A stretch of DNA of 64,000 bases from Alphaproteobacteria bacterium casp-alpha6. GTDB taxonomy: Bacteria > Pseudomonadota > Alphaproteobacteria > Rhodobacterales > Rhodobacteraceae. Shown piece after piece: positions 26,255 to 35,219 of this stretch. Each line of letters begins with the position of its first letter. Position 1 is the first letter of the stretch. The translations under genes and the position numbers were made by a program. The notes beneath the pieces are model-generated. The model made no database searches. It had not been told where the DNA came from and worked only from the letters and a program-made list of their open reading frames with translations. Where the stretch lies: contig LFER01000068.1 in the NCBI GenBank assembly GCA_001510135.1, positions 1-64,000 of the forward strand. The letters are read 5' to 3'.

Positions 26255-26869
26255 TTATTCGCTGATCGCTTCTCCACGAAATCCACCTGCAAAAACATCT
26301 GCTCCCATTTCGCCACTAAAGGCGCCTTGAACAACATCTTCGGAAATACGCCCCTGCAGATCGCCTGTCATTCCAAGATAAGAAACCGCCCCCTTTAAGT
26401 CGGTTCCAGAGATAGTAGCCGAAACACTCAGATTTTCGTCTTTTCCTGTAACTGTTCCGTTCAAAAGATCTGCGTCCAAAACAAGCGTACCGTTTTGACG
26501 TTTTTTGATACCCTGTACGTTGTAAACGCCTCCTGTCTCAATAACTGCCACATTGGCATAGGCCGCAACGGCATACTGCGTTTGAAATCGGATTTTTCCG
26601 GTCGTCGGTGGCGCGACAGCTGGCTGCCAAGGCCCTTGGGCAGCAAACGCCACCAAATTTGGACCGCTCAATCCCAAGACGTAGGAAAACCCCTGCCCGT
26701 TTCCATCAATGTAGATGCCATCAGTTCGATCGGCGAGGTCCACATCAATTGTCCCGTCAGCTTTGAGAGAAGCAAAACCACCGGTGGTAAATTGTGCGGC
26801 GTCTGGGAAACTACTTTTGGAACACGCCCAAAGCCCAAAAACCAGTATGAGCAAACCAAAAATCCGCAT
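26255..26869 (-). CDS. Small outer-membrane-type lipoprotein, TbpB-like barrel suspected
   Basis: ATG 26869 follows a strong AAGGAGG. The first residues, MRIFGLLILVFGLWACSKSS, form a signal peptide with a lipobox ending in Cys15. The remaining ~190 residues are beta-rich, with repeating Gly-polar strands and a closing VVQGAFSGEMGADVFAGGF, which resembles the C-terminal barrel of transferrin-binding-protein-B-like lipoproteins common in Rhodobacterales. The ligand is unknown, and nothing here proves surface exposure. An in-frame ATG 18 codons upstream is rejected because it would bury the signal peptide. Confidence 0.7.
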   Translation of the reverse strand: MRIFGLLILVFGLWACSKSSFPDAAQFTTGGFASLKADGTIDVDLADRTDGIYIDGNGQGFSYVLGLSGPNLVAFAAQGPWQPAVAPPTTGKIRFQTQYAVAAYANVAVIETGGVYNVQGIKKRQNGTLVLDADLLNGTVTGKDENLSVSATISGTDLKGAVSYLGMTGDLQGRISEDVVQGAFSGEMGADVFAGGFRGEAISE

Positions 26870-27119
26870 CGCATCCTCCTTAAGAAATTTTGCAACTTTG
26901 GTTAACGCGGCGGTGGTTAACACCTTATTAATGTCGACTTATGAGGAGGATTGAAGACGTTGCGTTTATGTGACGCCATAAAGCATCCAAAAATGAACAT
27001 CACTTCGAAACTGTATTAGGCACGGAAGGAAAGTTAACGTCGAAGCTCTTAAAGAAGCCCCTGCTTCGATGACTGGTGATCGTAGCATTCAAATTTGCAA
27101 AGCGGTGTCGCAACATTTA

Positions 27120-28046
27120 TCAAAGAAGCTCTTCGGGTAACTGAATGCCTCTCAAAAACACGCCAAGACGTCGGCGGACCCTCGATCTAAGATTGACTGG
27201 TGCGCGTGCGAGCAGACGTTCTGTATTCCGTTTGCATTCGTCATACTTTCTATAGAATGCGGGCATTCGATAATGAAATAGTCTCACATCGTTCAGTTTG
27301 GCTTGGCTGTTCAATCGATAGGGTGAGAAATTATCTAAGTCGGACAAAACTTCCACTCTCCCGCCCATCCTTGCCGCTGCCACAGGCAATGATATCTGGT
27401 CGAGCCAAGGCCTTTTGCCGCCGATAAGCGGATTGGCATCAATTTTTGTTGCCGTGTCAAACCAGACATCAGGGAACCGCATCCCAGCAGGATTTCCCTT
27501 CTCAACAAAACCCACCACTCCAGCATTAAAATACGGTAAGACAACGCGACGTCGACCTTTGATAAGTCGAACGCGCCAGTCCGGGATCTCCAAACCGAAC
27601 ATTTCATAGACCGGCACCCAATCCTGTTCATCTCTCCCCCAAGTTGGAACGCCCTCAGGTGTAGCAAACAACGGCGTGTTTTGGGTAATTACAGAAAAAT
27701 CAGGGGATCCCAAACAAATGACATCCGTATCGAGGAACACAGATAATTCGGTCTCCCGCCGTTCCCGAGACGCAAGAATTTTATTGCCATGTGGGTATTT
27801 TGGTGACCACTTTACTAATTGGTCATCAAAACCGCGAATATCAACATTAAGGATTTCCATCATTTTTCGCGTCACATCATTGATGGCGCCCAACTTCGAA
27901 TTGGGCGTGTAAGCAACAATATCTGGATACCCCCCCAAAGCACTGCGTATTGACTCCGCCAATAACAAACTAGGGGTTTCGAAATTTGCACCGTCCATCA
28001 CAAAGAAATAAGTTATTGATTTATGATTGAGACGTTGAAGAGCCAT
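27120..28046 (-). CDS. Glycosyltransferase-like protein (GT-A fold suspected)
   Basis: 308 residues. The N-terminal half has SVFLDTDVICLG, a DxD-type motif typical of nucleotide-sugar-binding GT-A enzymes, and later FNAGVVGF, which together resemble GT8-like proteins. The C-terminal ~40 residues are rich in Arg. No sugar, acceptor or pathway gene is nearby; it lies alone between a lipoprotein gene and the sdh operon. Enzyme activity is inferred only from these motifs. Confidence 0.65.
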   Translation of the reverse strand: MALQRLNHKSITYFFVMDGANFETPSLLLAESIRSALGGYPDIVAYTPNSKLGAINDVTRKMMEILNVDIRGFDDQLVKWSPKYPHGNKILASRERRETELSVFLDTDVICLGSPDFSVITQNTPLFATPEGVPTWGRDEQDWVPVYEMFGLEIPDWRVRLIKGRRRVVLPYFNAGVVGFVEKGNPAGMRFPDVWFDTATKIDANPLIGGKRPWLDQISLPVAAARMGGRVEVLSDLDNFSPYRLNSQAKLNDVRLFHYRMPAFYRKYDECKRNTERLLARAPVNLRSRVRRRLGVFLRGIQLPEELL

Positions 28047-28221
28047 TTCTGATCTTTACCCCCACCCCGAGTGAAAACAATTTGGTTTAAAGCTATATAA
28101 TCCAGTTCTTTTCCAGTGATTTTTTTACGATCCAATCACTGATGTCGAGATAGTTTTAAATCAGCATATATGCTCTCTCAATGTTCGAGAAAATTTGAGT
28201 TAAGTTTATCCTAAAAGGTTT

Positions 28222-29001
28222 TTATACCGTGCGTTCCACCATCATTTTTTTGATCTCTGCGATGGATTTTGCCGGATTAAGTCCTTTAGGGCAAGTTTTC
28301 GTGCAATTCATAATCGTATGGCAGCGGTAAAGTTTGAATGGATCTTCCAGATCATCCAGCCTTTCCCCTGTTGCTTCATCTCGAGAATCTATAATCCAGC
28401 GGTACGCATGCAAGAGTGCTGCCGGCCCCAAGTAACGATCAGAATTCCACCAATAGGACGGGCATGATGTTGAGCAAGACGCACACATGACGCATTCATA
28501 CAGACCATCAAGCTTTTTGCGGTCCTCAATAGATTGCTTCCACTCTTTAGCAGGGCGGTTGGTTTTGGTTTCAAGCCACGGCATGATGCTGGCGTGTTGG
28601 GCATAAAAATGTGTCAGATCAGGGATCAGATCTTTGACCACAGGCATATGGGGCAGCGGATAAATTTTCACATCCCCTTTGATTTCGTCCATCCCGTAAA
28701 TACAGGCCAAAGTGTTGATCCCATCAATATTCATCGCGCAAGATCCACAGATCCCTTCGCGGCATGACCGGCGGAACGTCAACGTCGGATCAATTTCGTT
28801 TTTGATCTTGATCAAAGCGTCCAATACCATCGGCCCACAGCTATCCATATCCACGAAATACGTATCCACCCGAGGGTTTTCGCCATCATCAGGAGACCAG
28901 CGATAAATGGAAAATTTGCGCAGATTGGTGGCGCCTTCAGGCTTCGGCCAGGTTTTTCCCGTCCGAATGCGGGAGTTTTTGGGAAGTCTCAGTTGAACCA
29001 T
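28222..29001 (-). CDS. sdhB: Succinate dehydrogenase iron-sulfur subunit
   Basis: Carries electrons from the flavoprotein to the membrane subunits in TCA-cycle complex II. The 259 residues contain the [2Fe-2S] ligands [12 protein letters not shown] with a later Cys, and two ferredoxin-type clusters, [12 protein letters not shown] and [17 protein letters not shown]. It is the last gene of the sdh cluster, separated from sdhA by a sulfotransferase gene. No strong terminator was seen in the AT-rich 175 bases beyond it. Confidence 0.97.
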   Translation of the reverse strand: MVQLRLPKNSRIRTGKTWPKPEGATNLRKFSIYRWSPDDGENPRVDTYFVDMDSCGPMVLDALIKIKNEIDPTLTFRRSCREGICGSCAMNIDGINTLACIYGMDEIKGDVKIYPLPHMPVVKDLIPDLTHFYAQHASIMPWLETKTNRPAKEWKQSIEDRKKLDGLYECVMCASCSTSCPSYWWNSDRYLGPAALLHAYRWIIDSRDEATGERLDDLEDPFKLYRCHTIMNCTKTCPKGLNPAKSIAEIKKMMVERTV

Positions 29002-29021
29002 GATCTCACCTGTTTCTCTGA

Positions 29022-29900
29022 TTACTGTATATAGGACGGCGGTTCATCGTCCGCCTCTTCTAAATTAATAGGCACTGGGTCCACAGGCAACCGTGACACC
29101 CAAGAGTGATCTTTTTCATAGCCAAGCGCGATTAAAGCATCACCAAATTCCTGCGCATATATTTCACCGATAGCGCGTGGTAGCTCTTTGTCCCAGCGCA
29201 CAGAGGCTCCCGAAAGCACGTGCATGCTGATGCGACCATCACGCTCACCAGGGCTTGCCAGCCGTCCAAAGAGGCTGTTGTTCCAAATGATTTGATGGGC
29301 TTCTTCTGTACGGTTCTCTTTCAACCGCCAGTGCCGCAAGACGGTGTCAAAGGTTGTCATTTTTTCATCCTGAATGACATCTTCGTAACGCAGTTGTAAT
29401 ATTGCTGCATCAGCGGTGGATATCGCGACCATTTCGGCAACGGTTTCGGCATGCTTTTCGCGCATTTCAAAAAGCAGCTTTTCTTCATAACTTTCCAGCT
29501 GACACAAATGATTTTGGTAACTTAGCCCATTAAGATCATCTCGCGGCTCATATAAAAACGCTTCACCACCTTTGGGGGCGAAATGGTGGTATTGGCAGCC
29601 AGACAGCAACACATCTCGAGGATCGCGGATCAGATGTACAGATCGAAATTCCCGCATCTGCCTCAAATCCTCAGGAAACCAACCCGACCAGTTCACGACA
29701 AAAGCCGATCCTGTTTTGGGAAGCCGGTTGAGCGCAAACTTGGACCACATGCCAACCATGGGGATATCCCATTTGGCGCTCATATCACGCAGAATACGTT
29801 TCATCCAAATCGTGCCGCATTTATGATGCGTAACCATTCCCATCAGATGGCGCGGATCGTTTCCTTTGCTTTGCTGATCAATATGCAACGTTTTACTCAT
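29022..29900 (-). CDS. Sulfotransferase-domain protein within the sdh operon
   Basis: 292 residues with a 5'-phosphosulfate loop near the N-terminus ([15 protein letters not shown]) and a 3'-phosphate motif ([18 protein letters not shown]) that together mark PAPS-dependent sulfotransferases. The rest is compatible with this fold. It sits between sdhA and sdhB on the same strand (48 and 20 bases apart), so it should be co-transcribed with succinate dehydrogenase even though no functional link is known. Acceptor unknown; a lipid or glycan is possible. Confidence 0.85.
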   Translation of the reverse strand: MSKTLHIDQQSKGNDPRHLMGMVTHHKCGTIWMKRILRDMSAKWDIPMVGMWSKFALNRLPKTGSAFVVNWSGWFPEDLRQMREFRSVHLIRDPRDVLLSGCQYHHFAPKGGEAFLYEPRDDLNGLSYQNHLCQLESYEEKLLFEMREKHAETVAEMVAISTADAAILQLRYEDVIQDEKMTTFDTVLRHWRLKENRTEEAHQIIWNNSLFGRLASPGERDGRISMHVLSGASVRWDKELPRAIGEIYAQEFGDALIALGYEKDHSWVSRLPVDPVPINLEEADDEPPSYIQ

Positions 29901-29948
29901 GGGATACCCATTAAACGCTTTTTCTTTGCATATGATGAAAACTAATCA

Positions 29949-31754
29949 TCAAAATGTACGCACCTTCGGAGCGATCTTTTCAAGAGCGATGCCTCCTTGG
30001 GATTCATCCGTCAATCGTTCAAGGATCACGGGGCGATAAGTAAGCTTGATGTTATGCCCGCTTACAGCAGCCAGCGAATGCTTGCGCCAGTTTTCATCAT
30101 CCCTATTGGCAAAGTCTTCATGCGCATGTGCTCCGCGGCTTTCCTTGCGGGCCTCAGCCGCCGCGATTGTGGCCAGCGCATTGGGCATCAAATTGGTAAG
30201 CTCAAGCGTTTCCATCAAATCACTGTTCCAGATGAGAGACCGGTCCGTGACTTGAAGATCTTCTTCTTTCGCAGCTATGGACTTCATCTTTTCAAATCCT
30301 GCGGCCAAAGTGTCTGAGGCGCGGAAAACCGCTGCATCTGACTGCATGGTTTTTTGCATCTCAAGGCGAAGCTCGGCCGTGGGGGTGGTACCTTTGGCGT
30401 GGCGCAAACCGTCAAAACGATCGAGTGCTTTTTCGATATCCGCGCCATTTGGCAGATCAGCCGGCGCATCACGGTCGACGATTTTACCTGCTTTGATGGC
30501 TGCTGCCCGCCCAAAGACAACCAAATCGATCAACGAATTTGACCCAAGTCGGTTGGCCCCGTGCACAGATGCACATCCCGCCTCACCCACAGCCATCAAA
30601 CCGGGCACAATGGCGTTTGGATTGTCTTCCGTGGGATTTAACACTTCGCCCCAATAATTGGTTGGAATGCCCCCCATATTGTAATGGACAGTCGGCAGAA
30701 CCGGGATTGGTTCCTTGGTAACATCGACACCGGCAAAAATCCGTGCGCTTTCTGAAATACCTGGCAGACGTTCGGCCAACGCCTCTGGCGGCAGATGGGA
30801 CAGGTTGAGGTGAATGTGATCTCCCTCAGTCCCAACACCACGGCCTTCGCGGATTTCCATTGTCATACAGCGGCTGACATAATCGCGCGGTGCAAGATCC
30901 TTGTAATGGGGCGCATAACGCTCCATGAAGCGCTCCCCTTCGGAATTCGTAAGATACCCCCCCTCTCCGCGGGCGCCTTCGGTAATCAAACACCCAGATC
31001 CATAGATGCCTGTCGGATGGAATTGCACAAATTCCATATCCTGCAATGGAAGGCCCGCGCGCGCCACCATGCCACCACCGTCTCCAGTACAGGTATGTGC
31101 GGATGTGGCAGAAAAATAGGCACGCCCATATCCACCAGTGGCAAGAACCACCATCTTTGCATTAAAGACATGCATGGTGCCGTCATCAAGTTTCCAACAC
31201 AGCACCCCCTGACAGGCGCCATCCTTGGACATGATGAGGTCGATTGCGAAATACTCAATGTAAAATTCAGCATTATTTTTCAGAGACTGCCCATAAAGCG
31301 TATGCAAGATGGCGTGACCTGTGCGGTCAGCTGCGGCGCAAGTGCGCTGCACGGCAGGGCCTTCACCAAATTCTGTGGTATGGCCTCCGAAAGGACGTTG
31401 GTAAATTTTTCCCTCTTCAGTGCGTGAAAACGGCACACCATAGTGTTCTAATTCGTAAACCGCCTTGGGCGCTTCGCGTGCGAGGTATTCCATCGCGTCT
31501 GTGTCGCCCAACCAATCTGATCCTTTAACGGTGTCATACATGTGCCACTGCCAATGGTCAGGCCCCATATTTGACAAAGAGGCCGCGATCCCCCCCTGAG
31601 CTGCAACAGTATGTGAGCGGGTGGGAAAAACTTTTGTCACGCAAGCTGTGCGAAGGCCCTGCTCTGCCATGCCCAGCGTGGCACGAAGGCCGGAGCCACC
31701 AGCCCCGACAACAACCACATCATAATCGTGCGTTTCACATGTGTAAGCGGTCAT
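29949..31754 (-). CDS. sdhA: Succinate dehydrogenase flavoprotein subunit
   Basis: Oxidises succinate to fumarate. The 601-residue protein has the N-terminal FAD motif [12 protein letters not shown], the flavinylation region [12 protein letters not shown] with the covalent His, [11 protein letters not shown], and the active-site stretches [21 protein letters not shown] and [24 protein letters not shown]. Length is normal. It follows sdhD by 10 bases. The C-terminus, [14 protein letters not shown] with KIAPKVRTF, is complete. Confidence 0.98.
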   Translation of the reverse strand: MTAYTCETHDYDVVVVGAGGSGLRATLGMAEQGLRTACVTKVFPTRSHTVAAQGGIAASLSNMGPDHWQWHMYDTVKGSDWLGDTDAMEYLAREAPKAVYELEHYGVPFSRTEEGKIYQRPFGGHTTEFGEGPAVQRTCAAADRTGHAILHTLYGQSLKNNAEFYIEYFAIDLIMSKDGACQGVLCWKLDDGTMHVFNAKMVVLATGGYGRAYFSATSAHTCTGDGGGMVARAGLPLQDMEFVQFHPTGIYGSGCLITEGARGEGGYLTNSEGERFMERYAPHYKDLAPRDYVSRCMTMEIREGRGVGTEGDHIHLNLSHLPPEALAERLPGISESARIFAGVDVTKEPIPVLPTVHYNMGGIPTNYWGEVLNPTEDNPNAIVPGLMAVGEAGCASVHGANRLGSNSLIDLVVFGRAAAIKAGKIVDRDAPADLPNGADIEKALDRFDGLRHAKGTTPTAELRLEMQKTMQSDAAVFRASDTLAAGFEKMKSIAAKEEDLQVTDRSLIWNSDLMETLELTNLMPNALATIAAAEARKESRGAHAHEDFANRDDENWRKHSLAAVSGHNIKLTYRPVILERLTDESQGGIALEKIAPKVRTF

Positions 31755-31764
31755 CTCAAGCCCC

Positions 31765-32136
31765 TCAGAAAGCTAATTTTGCAAGGGCAAAAAGCCCTGT
31801 TGCCATCGCCAGATACGATAGACATGTCACGGATATGATCAGAAGCTTCTGCGCCGTGCCATGCACATAATCCTCTATCAATACGGTAGCGCCGGACTTA
31901 AAATGTGCAAACCCCACGATAAGGGTCAAACCCGTGATGAGGGCAGGAAAGGGTTTGGCGAAGTAGGCAACAGCCACATCATGCGATTCGCCGACCACAG
32001 ATCCAAAAGTGAAGACAAATAAAGGAATCAGGATCAAAAGTGCAACCGAACTCACTTTCATTTCCCAAAAATGCTCTGTGCCTGATTTTGCGCTTCCCAT
32101 ACCAAGCGCCCGTTTTCTATCAGTGATAAATCTCAT
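31765..32136 (-). CDS. sdhD: Succinate dehydrogenase membrane anchor subunit
   Basis: ATG 32136 gives 123 residues opening [24 protein letters not shown], a conserved start in Rhodobacterales; the longer frame from 32211 only reads through the sdhC end. Three hydrophobic helices are visible (about 28-48, 62-82, 98-120), the middle one preceded by the expected SHDVAVAYF and followed by [19 protein letters not shown], with the likely heme- and quinone-related His and Tyr. It anchors SdhAB to the membrane. Confidence 0.94.
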   Translation of the reverse strand: MRFITDRKRALGMGSAKSGTEHFWEMKVSSVALLILIPLFVFTFGSVVGESHDVAVAYFAKPFPALITGLTLIVGFAHFKSGATVLIEDYVHGTAQKLLIISVTCLSYLAMATGLFALAKLAF

Positions 32137-32153
32137 TACATGCGCCTCAATTC

Positions 32154-32537
32154 TTACAAGATGACAATAGTCAGCAGCGTCAGCAGTCCAGATCCATAAA
32201 CAACCGCCCATCCCAGTTTATAAGCGGAATCAAGATCAAGTCCCCGCGCGTTATCCCAGATCAGGTGCCGGACCCCACCCAGCGTGTGATACCAAAGCGC
32301 CCAAATAGACCCAAGCATAACAAGCTTGCCAAATACGCTTGTCAACAAACCATCAACGAAGGCAAAGTATTCCGGAGACGTCGCGGCCGCCAACAGCCAC
32401 CAAACGACCAAAAGCGCTCCGACTATCAATGCGTTACCGGTGATACGAACGAGGATAGAGGAAATAGAAGTCAGCTGTGGGCGATAAATCGATAAATGCG
32501 GCGACAAGGGGCGCGAACCCCGGTTCATTTCGGCCAT
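32154..32537 (-). CDS. sdhC: Succinate dehydrogenase cytochrome b556 subunit
   Basis: 127 residues beginning MAEMNRGSRPLSPHLSIYRPQ, with the conserved RPLSPHL and SISSILVRITGNAL (signature), then WALWYHTLGGVRHLIWD, in which His ligates heme b. Three transmembrane segments. First gene of the sdhCDA-sulfotransferase-sdhB unit. Its upstream region holds an 18-bp palindrome with a TATAAT core and, 130-160 bases from the start, two TGTGATCACA operators shared with the suc operon. Confidence 0.96.
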   Translation of the reverse strand: MAEMNRGSRPLSPHLSIYRPQLTSISSILVRITGNALIVGALLVVWWLLAAATSPEYFAFVDGLLTSVFGKLVMLGSIWALWYHTLGGVRHLIWDNARGLDLDSAYKLGWAVVYGSGLLTLLTIVIL

Positions 32538-32571
32538 GAACAGAACCTTTCCCGATCAAGTTGACTACGTA

Positions 32572-32589
32572 AACGCATTATAATGCGTT
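32572..32589. promoter_or_regulatory. Perfect 18-bp palindrome at the sdhC promoter
   Basis: AACGCATTATAATGCGTT is a perfect palindrome whose centre contains TATAAT on both strands, 35-52 bases before the sdhC start codon. On the minus strand it could hold the -10 element of the sdh promoter, with the flanks serving as an operator. No good -35 is seen at 17 bases. Confidence 0.5.
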
Positions 32590-32666
32590 CTTATCTGCTC
32601 CTGTTTAAAAACTAATTCTAAGGCCTAAAGTCAAGGAATTAGCAAAAAATAATGCCTTATCGCGGT

Positions 32667-32701
32667 CTTGTGATCACAGTATTTATTCTTGTGATCACAG
32701 T
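32667..32701. promoter_or_regulatory. Two TGTGATCACA operators upstream of the sdh operon
   Basis: The 14-mer CTTGTGATCACAGT occurs twice exactly, at 32667-32680 and 32688-32701; the 10-bp palindromes TGTGATCACA are at 32669-32678 and 32690-32699, 21 bp apart. They overlap the end of the DUF4344 gene. A matching pair with the same spacing precedes sucC. Confidence 0.75.
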
Positions 32702-33420
32702 TTGGAAAATTGGGCCCTGAGATGACTTTCAAATTCACTGCAAATTGTGATACTTTGCAAATTAAGATCGTAAAAGGCGTTTGCCTCTCCGCAGGCCTCT
32801 ACGTTAACTTCGATGTCCTGCGGAAAGCCGTAAGTTTTGTTCAGAAACTCAACTTCTCTGGCGATCATCTCGGAAACTGAGTTTTTTTCCTTGGACTTGA
32901 ACTGAAGCCGCCCTTTGAGTTTTGACATATCCTCCAAGACCGGACCCCAGCTGTCAGATGCAAGTTGAAATTCATCTTCACAGCTGTCCTTTCGCTCTTC
33001 AGGCAGGTCTAGTTCGTCGGCCAACTCTTCTCTCGTGTCTACACTTCCACCGTAAAAGAGACAGACAAGATTGTAATAGCGCTGTTCATCTGGTCCATGC
33101 ACATCCCAGAAATACGTACCATCACTTGCCTCAGCTTCAGCTTGAAATCCGAATGCCGCGTCATAGGCGACGATCTGGGCCGCGTCCTTTTCGAACAATT
33201 CATGGATCATGAGGACTGAAAGCACGTCAGCTGCGTCCTCTTCCTGACCAAAGATCGGCAATTGCATCAAATCAATCACCGCATGGCCAAGTTCATGATA
33301 AAAGACAGAGTTTAAATTCGACTCAACAAACCGATCTTCTGCATTGTCTATTTGCGCCCAGACAACCGTCGCCAGAACCGCCTGTGAAACCAAGGCGGCA
33401 ACAGTCATTATCACTTTCAA
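32695..33420 (-). CDS. DUF4344 family putative zinc metallopeptidase
   Basis: 241 residues with an N-terminal signal peptide (MKVIMTVAALVSQAVLATVVWA) and FYHELGHAVID, an HExxH-like zinc site, followed by EEDAAD, matching DUF4344. A late Cys pair (KDSCEDEF, VEACGEANAFY, TICSEF) may form disulfides, consistent with export to the periplasm. Substrate unknown. Its stop codon lies inside one of the sdh operators. It starts 11 bases beyond the mesaconyl-CoA hydratase stop, so it may be co-transcribed with that gene. Confidence 0.85.
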   Translation of the reverse strand: MKVIMTVAALVSQAVLATVVWAQIDNAEDRFVESNLNSVFYHELGHAVIDLMQLPIFGQEEDAADVLSVLMIHELFEKDAAQIVAYDAAFGFQAEAEASDGTYFWDVHGPDEQRYYNLVCLFYGGSVDTREELADELDLPEERKDSCEDEFQLASDSWGPVLEDMSKLKGRLQFKSKEKNSVSEMIAREVEFLNKTYGFPQDIEVNVEACGEANAFYDLNLQSITICSEFESHLRAQFSKL

Positions 33421-33431
33421 TTTTTGCTCCC

Positions 33432-34463
33432 TTACCTTGGAATAAAGGTCCAGTAATCCAAATCCAAAAGAATCTCTGGCAAATATTTACCATCGCCTCC
33501 CTTGATATCAAAGCTCTTTAGACCGGCCTGTGCCACCAAACGCAACCGAAGTGCCCCAATATTGGGATCTTGGGTCTCAGCTTTATCCATGACCTCTGAC
33601 CAAGCACGCACCGTCATTCCAGAAAAACAAGGATTGGCATGTATTCCGCTATTAAGCGCAGCAATGCATTGTGCATTGGCAAGCCCATTAAACGACAAAG
33701 CATGGGCCAAAGAGATAATATGCCCGCCGTAAATCAACCGCTTCCCATCTGGGCGTAATGTACTATCAAAATGTACTTTGGATGTATTTTGCCACAACCT
33801 CGTGGCCAACATGTGTTCGGCTTCTTCGATCGTCACGCCATCAATATGATCAATCTTTTCGCCAATCGAATAGTCCCCCCAAACATGGCGATTGCCAGCT
33901 TGGGAAAAATCATAGTTTTCAAAATTCAATCCCTCCGGCAGGATCAAATCCTGAGCGGGTACAAACGCGTTTAGCGCTGGCAAAACTGTTTCCGGCGGCG
34001 GGGCTGCTGCATCTCTTTTTTTCACCATTACCCAGCGCACATATTCCATGACCGGTTGACTATGTTGGTTAAACCCCGTCGTACGAACATAGACATTGCC
34101 AGATTTGCCGTTGGAATTCTCTTTCAGGCCAATCACTTCCGAGCGTGATCGCAATGTGTCGCCCGGATAAACATACTTCAACCAGCGCCCTTCCGCATAG
34201 CCGAGGTTCGCCACAGCATTGAGAGATATATCTGGGACTGTCTTTCCAAAGACCACATGAAATACGATTAGATCGTCTATGGGTGACTGGGGTAGTCCAC
34301 ACCGTCTCGCAAAATCATCTGATGAACAAAGCGCTCTGCGGGCTGGATAAAGTGCGTGATAGAGCGCGCGCTCTCCTGATCCGATTGTACGGGGTACAGC
34401 ATGGTCGATCACCATGCCAAGAGCGTAATCCTCAAAAAAACGTCCAGTATTGGATTTAGTCAT
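33432..34463 (-). CDS. mch: Mesaconyl-CoA hydratase
   Basis: Hydrates mesaconyl-CoA to beta-methylmalyl-CoA in the ethylmalonyl-CoA pathway. The 343 residues equal the known length of Rhodobacter Mch, and the protein carries two MaoC-type hotdog halves: FFEDYALGMVIDHAVPRTI at the start and NRHVWGDYSIGEKIDHIDGVTIEEAEHM in the second half. A typical bacterial MaoC enzyme is half this size, so this length supports the call. It lies next to DUF1737, NnrU and a CitE-like lyase gene, an arrangement that fits the pathway. Confidence 0.92.
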   Translation of the reverse strand: MTKSNTGRFFEDYALGMVIDHAVPRTIGSGERALYHALYPARRALCSSDDFARRCGLPQSPIDDLIVFHVVFGKTVPDISLNAVANLGYAEGRWLKYVYPGDTLRSRSEVIGLKENSNGKSGNVYVRTTGFNQHSQPVMEYVRWVMVKKRDAAAPPPETVLPALNAFVPAQDLILPEGLNFENYDFSQAGNRHVWGDYSIGEKIDHIDGVTIEEAEHMLATRLWQNTSKVHFDSTLRPDGKRLIYGGHIISLAHALSFNGLANAQCIAALNSGIHANPCFSGMTVRAWSEVMDKAETQDPNIGALRLRLVAQAGLKSFDIKGGDGKYLPEILLDLDYWTFIPR

Positions 34464-34670
34464 TTACTGCTCTGCAAGCCTCTTGTCGGGATCATAGGGG
34501 GCATCAATTACTTTGGTCACAGCCTGACCGCAGCGCAATTGCCCTAAATTTGAATCAAAAGTATACGTTGGATTTCCATAAAGTTCCCAACCCTCAGAGA
34601 GAGCTTTGGTCACTTTATGGCAAAATGCAGAAGTATCTTCTTCGGTCAAAAATCTGTAAAGTCTGGTCAT
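34464..34670 (-). CDS. DUF1737 family small protein
   Basis: 68 residues (MTRLYRFLTEEDTSAFCHKV...), with the conserved RFLT, the AFCHKVTKALSEGWELYGNPTYTFD stretch and CGQAVTK, which define DUF1737. Start at 34670 or one codon earlier at 34673; both overlap the stop codon of the NnrU gene, so translation is coupled. A longer ORF in this frame (to 35042) only shadows nnrU. Function unknown. Confidence 0.85.
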   Translation of the reverse strand: MTRLYRFLTEEDTSAFCHKVTKALSEGWELYGNPTYTFDSNLGQLRCGQAVTKVIDAPYDPDKRLAEQ

Positions 34671-35218
34671 CATCGCGCCCCAAATGGATGAACACCCAAC
34701 CAGAGGTGAACGCCGACCATGAGCCCGAAAAAGCCTACCGTGGCCGCAAGAAACACCCAATCTCGGCCAGTATCCACAATTTCGGGCTTTTCCCAAGTTT
34801 CCGCTTTGTTGATCAGAATAACACTCCAAACCGCCCAACCAAGCATGCTGCCAAACATCAAAACAGAGGCCAGATCCCCGTTCACAAGCAGATGCGCGAC
34901 AGCCCAAGTTTTGACAGCTGTGAGCATTGGGTGTCGCATCCGTCCACTCATGCGTCCCTTGGTCACTGACATGGCCAAAAGCACCACAGCAAGGATCATC
35001 AGAAGATTGTTGATATGGGTGAAAAATGCCGGAGGCGTCCATAGTGTTATGACGGGCGCTGCGCGGTACCCAATGATCATCAGAATAAGGCCTGCAAGGA
35101 TGCCCACCGCCGAAATGCCCTTTCCTGCGGGGCCCAGCGCATCGCGCCTTTCAGGCATGACACGTTTGAAAACATGAAACCCCGTCCAAAGAATAATTCC
35201 CAAAATCAGTAGTCCCAT
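34670..35218 (-). CDS. NnrU family membrane protein
   Basis: 182 residues with five or so hydrophobic segments and the family signature KTWAVAHLLVNGDLASVLMFGSMLGWAVW. NnrU was described in nitrite/nitric-oxide reductase clusters; the fold is also seen in methyltransferase/isomerase-like membrane proteins. No denitrification genes are in the window, so the name gives family membership only. It lies between the DUF1737 gene and the CitE-like gene. Confidence 0.88.
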   Translation of the reverse strand: MGLLILGIILWTGFHVFKRVMPERRDALGPAGKGISAVGILAGLILMIIGYRAAPVITLWTPPAFFTHINNLLMILAVVLLAMSVTKGRMSGRMRHPMLTAVKTWAVAHLLVNGDLASVLMFGSMLGWAVWSVILINKAETWEKPEIVDTGRDWVFLAATVGFFGLMVGVHLWLGVHPFGAR

Positions 35219-35219
35219 C

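Noticed and set aside
26870-26923. Upstream starts for the lipoprotein (26923), SdhD (32211), Pal (51204), YbgC (55570), SucB (43508), LpdA (45056) and Ccr (21708).
   Set aside because: In each case the inner start has the ribosome binding site, signal peptide or family N-terminus, while the extension does not.
28114-28141. CAGTGATT/AATCACTG near the sdhB side of the gap as a terminator.
   Set aside because: The stem is only eight pairs with a T-rich loop, and there is no T run after it.
34464-35042. A 192-codon ORF on the minus strand that could be one long protein.
   Set aside because: Only its last 68 residues are a recognisable family (DUF1737). The rest runs inside the NnrU gene in another frame and has no protein-like character.
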